DNA from: Thauera carbonicopians
GTDB taxonomy: Bacteria > Pseudomonadota > Gammaproteobacteria > Burkholderiales > Rhodocyclaceae
Assembly: GCF_025699485.1 (NCBI RefSeq)
Contig: NZ_JANUXN010000011.1
Coordinates: 1 to 64,000 of the forward strand
Reading direction: 5' to 3'
DNA: 64,000 bases
Shown: in pieces, positions 58,484 to 64,000 of the stretch
Layout of the letters: each line of letters begins with the position of its first letter
Position numbering within the stretch: the first letter of the stretch is position 1
Notes under the pieces: model-generated
What the model saw: the letters and a program-made list of their open reading frames with translations, nothing else
Told to the model about the DNA's origin: nothing
Databases searched by the model: none
Translations under genes and position numbers: made by a program

Positions 58484-58512
58484 AGTATAGGAGGGTTTCT
58501 GCTTAGCAGCAA
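58484..58512 (-). promoter_or_regulatory. aceA promoter
   Basis: On the minus strand TTGCTG (58507-58512), 17-base spacer, TATACT (58484-58489). It would give a leader of about 110 bases. The -10 is good, the -35 weak, which suits a regulated promoter. Confidence 0.55.
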
Positions 58513-58532
58513 TATGTCTTATATAAGACATA
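58513..58532. promoter_or_regulatory. 20-bp perfect palindrome at the aceA promoter
   Basis: TATGTCTTATATAAGACATA is its own reverse complement over all 20 bases and directly abuts the -35 of the aceA promoter. It is almost certainly the operator of a dimeric regulator of the glyoxylate/TCA genes. I recall similar CTTATATAAG motifs assigned to GntR-type regulators of central metabolism in betaproteobacteria, but cannot confirm which one. The rest of the 58369-58695 gap is AT-rich leader and the rraA terminator. Confidence 0.75.
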
Positions 58533-58655
58533 AGAAATAATATTCCGCAATGAAAACATGGACTTGCTTTTTTCTTTCCGGGATGTGAAATAAAAGTGAA
58601 TCCTGTGAAATGAATTTTTAGATCCCGGTGCTGCACTGCGGCGCCTGTGGTCTTA

Positions 58656-58682
58656 CGGAACCCGCGTCTCGCTGGGGTTCCG
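58656..58682 (-). terminator. hairpin after rraA
   Basis: 8-bp stem CGGAACCC / GGGTTCCG with an 11-base loop, 14 bases past the rraA stop; only a short T-poor tail. Confidence 0.5.
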
Positions 58683-58695
58683 TGCAAGCTCTGCG

Positions 58696-59175
58696 TCAGA
58701 GCAGGGCGGTTTCGGACACGACGACGCCGTCCTCGTCGGCATAGACGTGGTGGCCCGGCACGAAGCTCACGCCGCCGAAGCTCACGGGCACATCGACTTC
58801 GCCGACATTGCGCTTGACCGTCTTGCGCGGATGGGTGCCGAGGGCGAAGACGCCGAGATCCATGCCGCCGATGGCCTTCGAGTCGCGGATGCAGCCGTAG
58901 ACGATGATTCCGGCCCAGCCGTTCCTGACGGCCAGTTCGGCGAGCTGGTCGCCCACCAGCGCGCAGCGCATCGAGGCGCCGCCGTCGATGACCAGTACCC
59001 GGCCGTTGCCGGCGGATTCGACCGCCTTGCGGACGAAGGAGTTGTCCTCGAAGAGCTTCAGTGTGCTGATCGGGCCGCCGAAGGCGCTGCGGCCGCCGTA
59101 GCTGTGGAACATGGGGCTGGCGACGGCGAGCTTGTCGTCGTGGGCGTCGCACAGATCGGCTGTCTGGAGGTTCAT
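58696..59175 (-). CDS. rraA: RraA family protein (RNase E regulator / HMG aldolase-like)
   Basis: 159 residues, ATG with AAGGAG. The family core is present: TADLCDAH, GGPISTLKLFEDN, VLVIDGGASMRCALVGDQLA and GCIRDSKAIGGMDLGVFALG. Members either inhibit RNase E or act as 4-hydroxy-4-methyl-2-oxoglutarate/oxaloacetate lyases. The conserved G-D-L and RDS residues for the lyase activity are largely kept, so the enzymatic role is possible. Confidence 0.9.
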   Translation of the reverse strand: MNLQTADLCDAHDDKLAVASPMFHSYGGRSAFGGPISTLKLFEDNSFVRKAVESAGNGRVLVIDGGASMRCALVGDQLAELAVRNGWAGIIVYGCIRDSKAIGGMDLGVFALGTHPRKTVKRNVGEVDVPVSFGGVSFVPGHHVYADEDGVVVSETALL

Positions 59176-59310
59176 GTCTGCTCCTTGTCGATGGGGTGCT
59201 TGTCGCTGGCAGCGCGCATGATAGTCCAGTGTCCTGTGTCGTGGCATGCGGGAGGCGGGGGATATGTGCCCGTGTCGCGCCGATGTTGCGATAGGGGCCG
59301 CACAAAAAAT

Positions 59311-59374
59311 GCCCCCACGCTCATCCGCTTCGCGGGCTCGCTGCCCCCCAGGGGGGCGCTTTTTGCGTTGGGGC
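59311..59374. repeat. intergenic GC-rich repeat element with imperfect inverted ends
   Basis: The ends GCCCCCACGC (59311-59320) and GCGTTGGGGC (59365-59374) are imperfect inverted repeats around CCCCCCAGGGGGGC. It looks like the short dispersed intergenic elements common in beta-proteobacterial genomes (from memory). It lies in the 263-bp gap between rraA and clpA. Confidence 0.45.
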
Positions 59375-59392
59375 GGCCCGGCGGACAAAAAA

Positions 59393-59421
59393 ACGGCGCC
59401 TCCCGCAAAGGGAGGCGCCGT
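59393..59421 (-). terminator. terminator of clpS-clpA
   Basis: 12-bp stem ACGGCGCCTCCC / GGGAGGCGCCGT with loop GCAAA, followed on the minus strand by a run of T (TTTTTTTGTCC). Confidence 0.88.
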
Positions 59422-59438
59422 CCGGCGGTGAGCGGGTG

Positions 59439-61718
59439 TCAGGCGGTCGCGGCGGTTTCCGCTTCCTCGAAGACCAGCTTGACCTTCTCGTCCTCGTCGA
59501 GCTCGATGCTGACCTTGCCGCCATTGACCAGGCGGCCGAACAGCAGTTCGTCGGCCAGCGCGGAGCGGATCGTGTCCTGGATCAGGCGCGCCATCGGACG
59601 GGCGCCCATCAGCGGATCGAAACCCCTTTCGGCCAGCCAGGCCTTCAGTTCGTCGCTGAAGTGCGCTTCGACCTTCTTCTCGTGCAACTGGGCTTCGAGC
59701 TGCATCAGGAACTTGTCGACCACGCGCAGGATGACTTCGTTGTCCAGCGCCTTGAACGAGATCATCGCATCCAGCCGGTTGCGGAACTCCGGCGTGAACA
59801 GGCGCTTGATGTCGGCCATCTCGTCGCCCGCCTCGCGCTTGGCCGAGAAGCCGATCACCGCCTTCTGCATCGACTCGGCGCCCGCATTGGTCGTCATGAT
59901 GATGATGACGTTGCGGAAATCCGCCTGCCGGCCGTTGTTGTCGGTCAGCGTGCCGTGGTCCATGACCTGCAGCAGGATGTTGTAGATGTCCGGATGGGCT
60001 TTCTCGATCTCGTCGAGCAGCAGCACGCAATGCGGCTTCTTGGTGATCTGCTCGGTCAGCAGGCCGCCCTGGTCGAAGCCGACATAGCCCGGCGGCGCGC
60101 CGATCAGGCGGCTGACCGCATGGCGTTCCATGTACTCGGACATGTCGAAGCGCACCAGTTCGATGCCCAGCGTGTAGGCGAGCTGGCGTGCGACTTCGGT
60201 CTTGCCGACGCCGGTGGGGCCGGAGAACAGGAAGGAGCCGATCGGCTTCTGAGGGTTGCCGAGGCCCGAGCGCGACATCTTGATCGCCTTCGCCAGCGCC
60301 TCGATCGCGGCGTTCTGGCCGAACACCACGTTCTTCAGGTCGCGGTCGAGCGTCTTCAGTGCGGCCTTGTCGTCGTTGGACACGGTGCGTGGCGGGATGC
60401 GGGCGATCTTGGCGACGATCTCCTCGATCTCGTTCTTGCCGATGGTCTTCTTCTGCTTCGACTTCGGCAGGATGCGCTGCGCAGCGCCGGCCTCGTCGAT
60501 GACGTCGATCGCCTTGTCCGGCAGATGGCGGTCATTGATGTACTTGGCCGACAGCTCGGCGGCGCTCGACAGTGCCGAATTGCTGTACTTGATGCCGTGA
60601 TGTTCCTCGAAGCGGCTCTTGAGCCCCTTCAGGATCTCGACCGTTTCGGCCACCGAGGGCTCGACGACGTCGATCTTCTGGAAGCGCCGCGACAGGGCGT
60701 GATCCTTCTCGAAGATCTGGCGGAATTCGTTGTAGGTGGTCGCGCCGATACACTTCAACTGGCCCGAGGACAGCGCCGGCTTCAGCAGGTTGGAAGCGTC
60801 CAGCGTGCCGCCCGAGGCCGCGCCCGCACCGATCAGGGTATGGATCTCGTCGATGAACAGGATGGCGTTCGGGTTTTCGGTGAGCTGTTTCAGCACGGCC
60901 TTCAGGCGCTGCTCGAAATCGCCGCGGTACTTGGTGCCGGCGAGCAGGGCGCCCATGTCGAGGGCGAACACCTGGGCATTCTCGAGGATTTCCGGCACGC
61001 GGCCTTCGATGATGCGGCGTGCCAGGCCTTCGGCGATCGCCGTCTTGCCGACGCCGGCCTCGCCGACCAGCAGCGGGTTGTTCTTGCGCCGCCGGCACAG
61101 GGTCTGGATGACGCGCTCGACTTCCTTCTCGCGTCCGATCAGCGGGTCGATCTTGCCCACCAGTGCCTGCTGGTTCAGGTTCTGGGTGTAGCTTTCGAGC
61201 GCGCCGCCGGCGGACTTCTCGTCCTGTTCCTGGTCGGCATTCTGGTCCGATTCGCTGCGGTTCTGCGCGCCGCTGCCCTGCGGCGGGCTCTTGGCGATGC
61301 CGTGCGAGATGAAGTTAACGACGTCCAGGCGCGAGATGTTCTGGCGCTGCAGGTAATAGACGGCGTGCGAGTCCTTTTCGCCGAAGATCGCCACCAGCAC
61401 GTTCGCGCCGGTGACTTCCTTCTTGCCCGACGACTGCACGTGCAGGATGGCGCGCTGGATGACACGCTGGAAGCCGAGTGTCGGCTGGGTGTCGATCTCG
61501 TCGCTGCCTTCGATGCGCGGCGTGTGCTCATTGACGAAATTGCCCAACTCTTGGCGCAGCTCGTCGATGTTTGCCGAACACGCGCGCAGCACTTCGGCCG
61601 CCGACGGGTTGTCCAGCAGGGCGAGCAGCAGATGCTCGACGGTGATGAATTCGTGACGCTTCTGACGTGCCTCCACGAAGGCCATGTGCAGGCTCACTTC
61701 AAGCTCTTGCGCGATCAT
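59439..61718 (-). CDS. clpA: ATP-dependent Clp protease ATP-binding subunit ClpA
   Basis: 759 residues. The N-domain (about 1-140) binds ClpS. AAA-1 has Walker A GEAGVGKT at 219-226 and FIDEIHTLIGAG; AAA-2 has SGPTGVGKTE and LLDEIEKAHPD. It unfolds substrates for ClpP (not in this window), including N-degron proteins delivered by ClpS. It begins directly after the clpS stop. Confidence 0.96.
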   Translation of the reverse strand: MIAQELEVSLHMAFVEARQKRHEFITVEHLLLALLDNPSAAEVLRACSANIDELRQELGNFVNEHTPRIEGSDEIDTQPTLGFQRVIQRAILHVQSSGKKEVTGANVLVAIFGEKDSHAVYYLQRQNISRLDVVNFISHGIAKSPPQGSGAQNRSESDQNADQEQDEKSAGGALESYTQNLNQQALVGKIDPLIGREKEVERVIQTLCRRRKNNPLLVGEAGVGKTAIAEGLARRIIEGRVPEILENAQVFALDMGALLAGTKYRGDFEQRLKAVLKQLTENPNAILFIDEIHTLIGAGAASGGTLDASNLLKPALSSGQLKCIGATTYNEFRQIFEKDHALSRRFQKIDVVEPSVAETVEILKGLKSRFEEHHGIKYSNSALSSAAELSAKYINDRHLPDKAIDVIDEAGAAQRILPKSKQKKTIGKNEIEEIVAKIARIPPRTVSNDDKAALKTLDRDLKNVVFGQNAAIEALAKAIKMSRSGLGNPQKPIGSFLFSGPTGVGKTEVARQLAYTLGIELVRFDMSEYMERHAVSRLIGAPPGYVGFDQGGLLTEQITKKPHCVLLLDEIEKAHPDIYNILLQVMDHGTLTDNNGRQADFRNVIIIMTTNAGAESMQKAVIGFSAKREAGDEMADIKRLFTPEFRNRLDAMISFKALDNEVILRVVDKFLMQLEAQLHEKKVEAHFSDELKAWLAERGFDPLMGARPMARLIQDTIRSALADELLFGRLVNGGKVSIELDEDEKVKLVFEEAETAATA

Positions 61719-62027
61719 TCAATTTTCCTCCATCACGCATGCCAGCGGATGTTGATGCTGACGAGCAAACGAGGCGACCTGCTCGACCTTGGTCGATGCG
61801 ATGTCCCGGGGAAAGACGCCGCACACCCCCATGCCCTCTCTGTGAACTTGGAGCATGACTCGCGTGGCACGTTCGCGATCCATGCCGAAATATTTCTGCA
61901 GAACGACGATCACAAAATCCATTGGCGTGTAGTCGTCGTTGAGCAGAAGCACCTTGTACATCGGTGGGGGACGGGTGCGCGTCCGCTTCGCCTCGAGGAC
62001 GAATTCATCTTGTTTCCGGGTACCCAT
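61719..62027 (-). CDS. clpS: ATP-dependent Clp protease adaptor ClpS
   Basis: 102 residues from [12 protein letters not shown] (ATG 62036 also possible). Contains [16 protein letters not shown], which forms the N-degron pocket with the later [13 protein letters not shown]. It recognises N-terminal Phe, Leu, Trp and Tyr and hands substrates to ClpA. Confidence 0.95.
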   Translation of the reverse strand: MGTRKQDEFVLEAKRTRTRPPPMYKVLLLNDDYTPMDFVIVVLQKYFGMDRERATRVMLQVHREGMGVCGVFPRDIASTKVEQVASFARQHQHPLACVMEEN

Positions 62028-62077
62028 GAAAACCATTCTAATGAAGTCATTGCGGAGTGCAACACAGGAGAAACACG

Positions 62078-62155
62078 ATGAGCGAACTTTCTGACACCTA
62101 TCGTGGCTGGCGCGAATCCGGCCGTGCCTTTGCCGGTGCGGCCACGCAGGGATGA
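62078..62155 (+). CDS. possible 25-codon small protein
   Basis: ATG preceded by ACAGGAGAAACACG, a strong ribosome site at ideal spacing. It encodes 25 residues beginning [20 protein letters not shown], with a TGA at 62153-62155. It is divergent from clpS, whose leader it overlaps. No family recognised; it may be a real microprotein, a leader peptide, or the stump of a lost gene. The rest of the 62037-62458 gap has no gene and probably holds the long 5' leader of the cold-shock gene. Confidence 0.35.
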   Translation: MSELSDTYRGWRESGRAFAGAATQG

Positions 62156-62458
62156 AGTGTCGATCGTGCGCTGCGAAAAAGCCCTGGAGCCCTTGCCGCT
62201 CAAGATAGCTGGGTCGTTTTCCGTGAATTTCAAGGGGTTTGGCTGTTGCGCTGCCGCAAAAAAATGCCGTGACCAGACCGTTGACGCTCTTCGGGCAACT
62301 GCGTAAAAACGAGGCCGTGCGCAGTCTTGGCTTGATACGACGCCTTCCCCGGAGTCGCTTTGGGGTGCTTTCCGTCGAGGCTTCTTCAAGTTGCTGGCGG
62401 CGCCGCAATACCCGGCCGGGGACGGCCGCATCAAGCAACCTTGAAGGAACGAAGCAAT

Positions 62459-62662
62459 ATGGCAACTGGTACCGTGAAGTGGTTCAACGATTCCAAGGGT
62501 TTCGGTTTCATCACGCCCGATGATGGCAGCGAGGATCTGTTCGCGCACTTCTCCGCCATCAACATGAGCGGTTTCAAGAGCCTGAAGGAAGGCGAAAAGG
62601 TTTCCTTCGAGGTTACGCAGGGACCCAAGGGCAAGCAGGCGTCCAACATCCAGCGCGCCTGA
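62459..62662 (+). CDS. cspA: cold-shock protein, CspA family
   Basis: 67 residues, AAGGAA upstream. One cold-shock domain with both RNA-binding motifs: KGFGFITP and DLFAHFSAI. It is an RNA chaperone. The preceding roughly 300 bases without genes suit the long structured leader typical of cold-inducible csp mRNAs. Confidence 0.95.
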   Translation: MATGTVKWFNDSKGFGFITPDDGSEDLFAHFSAINMSGFKSLKEGEKVSFEVTQGPKGKQASNIQRA

Positions 62663-62746
62663 AGCCGGAGACGCTGGAGTCGTATCCGGCAGACATCATT
62701 TCTGCTTCATCGTTCGTTCGATCTGAAGCAGCGCCGGATGCAAAAA

Positions 62747-62782
62747 GCAGAAGGGCCATCGAGTGATCGATGGCCCTTCTGC
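62747..62782. terminator. terminator shared by cspA and rpmG
   Basis: 16-bp perfect stem GCAGAAGGGCCATCGA / TCGATGGCCCTTCTGC with loop GTGA. On the minus strand it is followed by TTTTTG, so it is a strong terminator for rpmB-rpmG. Confidence 0.85.
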
Positions 62783-62854
62783 CTTGATTCGCTTGCTCCG
62801 CCAGCCTGTGCCCTTGGTGCTTCCGGGGCGCCTGCCGTGCCGGCTTCGGCGAGC

Positions 62855-63022
62855 TTACTTCAGCTTGATTTCCTTGTACGGCACGTGCTTGCGAGCAACG
62901 GGATCGTACTTGTTGAATTCGAGCTTTTCCGGGGTGGTGCGCTTGTTCTTCGACGTGGTGTAGAAGTGCCCCGTACCGGCGGTGGATTCGAGCTTGATCT
63001 TTTCGCGGATGCCCTTGGCCAT
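62855..63022 (-). CDS. rpmG: 50S ribosomal protein L33
   Basis: 55 residues, read directly from the minus strand. It begins [20 protein letters not shown] and ends [11 protein letters not shown]. The zinc-binding cysteines of some L33 proteins are absent, i.e. the Cys-minus form. It is 25 bases after rpmB, the standard operon. Confidence 0.96.
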   Translation of the reverse strand: MAKGIREKIKLESTAGTGHFYTTSKNKRTTPEKLEFNKYDPVARKHVPYKEIKLK

Positions 63023-63047
63023 GGCGTTCTCCGTTTAGTGTTGTTGC

Positions 63048-63284
63048 TTACAGCTTCTCGCCGCGGGCGCGAAGCTCGGCAACGACGACGTCGATGCCCT
63101 TCTTGTCGATGGTGCGCAGGCCGGCATTGGAAACGCGCAGGCGGATCCAGCGGTTTTCGCTCTCGCTCCAGAACCGGCGGTTTTGCAGGTTGGGCAGGAA
63201 GCGGCGCTTGGTTTTGTTGTTGGCGTGGGAAACGTTATTTCCCACCATCGGTGCTTTACCGGTCACTTGGCAGACGCGAGCCAT
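63048..63284 (-). CDS. rpmB: 50S ribosomal protein L28
   Basis: 78 residues from [20 protein letters not shown]; full length, with [17 protein letters not shown] and [14 protein letters not shown]. First gene of rpmB-rpmG. An upstream start would add unrelated residues. Confidence 0.97.
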   Translation of the reverse strand: MARVCQVTGKAPMVGNNVSHANNKTKRRFLPNLQNRRFWSESENRWIRLRVSNAGLRTIDKKGIDVVVAELRARGEKL

Positions 63285-63408
63285 ACGATGCTCCAGGGAA
63301 TTCTGATTGCGGAAAACGCACGAGGATACTGCATCCTGGATCAGGAAGGCAAGTGCCGGGTGCGGGGAATTGCTTTCGTGGGGCCGGCATTGGAACCGAT
63401 TTTCCATC

Positions 63409-64000
63409 TCAAAGCAAGCCGCGTTCGGCAAACGAGACCGGCTTGCCGTGCGCGGGGACGACGAAGTGGTCGAGAACGCGGACGTCGATCAGGGCAAGCG
63501 CATCCTTGAGCGTGCGGGTCAGCACTTCGTCGGCCGTACTGGGCTCGGAGGCGCCGGACGGATGGTTGTGGGCGAGGATCACCGAGGCGGCGTTGCGCGA
63601 CAGCACGAGCTTGACGACTTCGCGCGGGTAGACGCTGGTCTGCGTCAAAGTGCCGCGGAACAGGTCCACCGCCTCGATCAGGCGGTGGCGGGCGTCGAGC
63701 AGCATGATGCAGAAGGTTTCGTGCGGCAGATGGCCGAGCCGAAGGCCCAGCCAGTCGCGCACGGCCTGGGGCGAATCGAACAGCGCGCGCTCGGATAGCG
63801 TTTCGCCCAGCGCGCGCCGCGCCAGTTCCATGACGGCCTGCAGTTGGGCATACTTCGCCAGCCCCATGCCGGGCAGCGCGGCGAAGTCGCTCGCGCTGGC
63901 CGAACACAGCCGGGTCAGGGAGCCGAAATGGCCGATCAACTGCCGTGCGAGATCGACCGCGGTATGGCCCCGGATGCCGACGCGCAGGAACAGGGCGAGC
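63409..64000 (-). CDS. radC: RadC family JAMM-domain protein (runs off the right edge)
   Basis: The C-terminal 197 residues or so are visible; the frame stays open to the right edge ([20 protein letters not shown]). A helix-hairpin-helix region ([18 protein letters not shown]) is followed by the MPN/JAB domain with the full metal motif HNHPSG-x6-TAD (about [15 protein letters not shown]). Named for a former repair phenotype; the biochemical role is unclear. It lies 124 bases upstream of rpmB, its usual neighbour. Confidence 0.92.
   Translation of the reverse strand, partial: LALFLRVGIRGHTAVDLARQLIGHFGSLTRLCSASASDFAALPGMGLAKYAQLQAVMELARRALGETLSERALFDSPQAVRDWLGLRLGHLPHETFCIMLLDARHRLIEAVDLFRGTLTQTSVYPREVVKLVLSRNAASVILAHNHPSGASEPSTADEVLTRTLKDALALIDVRVLDHFVVPAHGKPVSFAERGLL

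Noticed and set aside
59436-62081. 881-codon open frame on the plus strand across clpA and clpS
   Set aside because: Antisense of two unmistakable genes; no motifs, and GC-rich codon structure explains the lack of stops.

Overview
The window looks like a chromosomal segment of a high-GC betaproteobacterium, most likely of the Rhodocyclales (Thauera/Azoarcus/Aromatoleum type). This is inferred from remembered family resemblance and codon use (strong G/C third positions) of the housekeeping genes (glnE, yhdP, nit, tldD, proS, rppH, coq7, tyrS, murI, aceA, rraA, clpSA, rpmBG) and from Slam and FecI/FecR style surface systems. No rRNA, tRNA, CRISPR array or insertion sequence was seen.

Region 1 (about 0.4-15.4 kb, nearly all on the minus strand) is accessory and is the most interesting part. 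It holds two tandem copies of one gene module. Read in the direction of transcription, the right-hand copy is: ECF sigma factor, FecR-type anti-sigma factor, very large STN-domain TonB-dependent receptor, small secreted protein with a TbpB/hemophilin-like C-terminal beta domain, and Slam outer-membrane translocator. The left-hand copy is: ECF sigma factor, FecR, TonB-dependent receptor, Slam. The left copy has no secreted-substrate gene, and its Slam carries one in-frame TGG-to-TGA nonsense codon. The intergenic hairpins that flank the substrate in the intact copy are still present in the left copy, as expected if a substrate gene was deleted. The intact module looks like a self-signalling, Slam-exported heme or iron acquisition system; the ligand is inferred, not shown.

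Region 2 (15.5-33.4 kb) is core metabolism and maintenance: phosphomannomutase/phosphoglucomutase, ilvE with a small zinc-finger protein, nudJ - exported protein - mnmA, a conserved hypothetical gene, sixA with a CYTH-CHAD protein, and glnE divergent from yhdP - nit - tldD.

Region 3 (33.4-40.4 kb) contains a GlrK-QseG-GlrR type sigma-54 signalling operon, divergent from a bactofilin gene. The bactofilin promoter region carries a near-perfect sigma-54 promoter and two exact TGTC-N10-GACA sites, the half-site arrangement known for Escherichia coli GlrR. A lytic transglycosylase and proS follow, so cell-envelope genes cluster around the regulator.

Region 4 (40.5-56.3 kb): rppH, CNP1-like protein, coq7, an OsmC protein, a likely small-RNA locus ending in a strong terminator, rplM-rpsI, argC, erpA, a Fur-boxed siderophore receptor, an M23 peptidase divergent from tyrS-murI, sseA with a SpoIIAA-like protein, an EamA transporter, and an EnvZ/OmpR-like pair.

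Region 5 (56.4-64 kb): a Spy/CpxP-like periplasmic protein, aceA with a perfect 20-bp palindrome abutting its promoter, rraA, clpS-clpA, a cold-shock gene, rpmB-rpmG, and radC running off the right edge.
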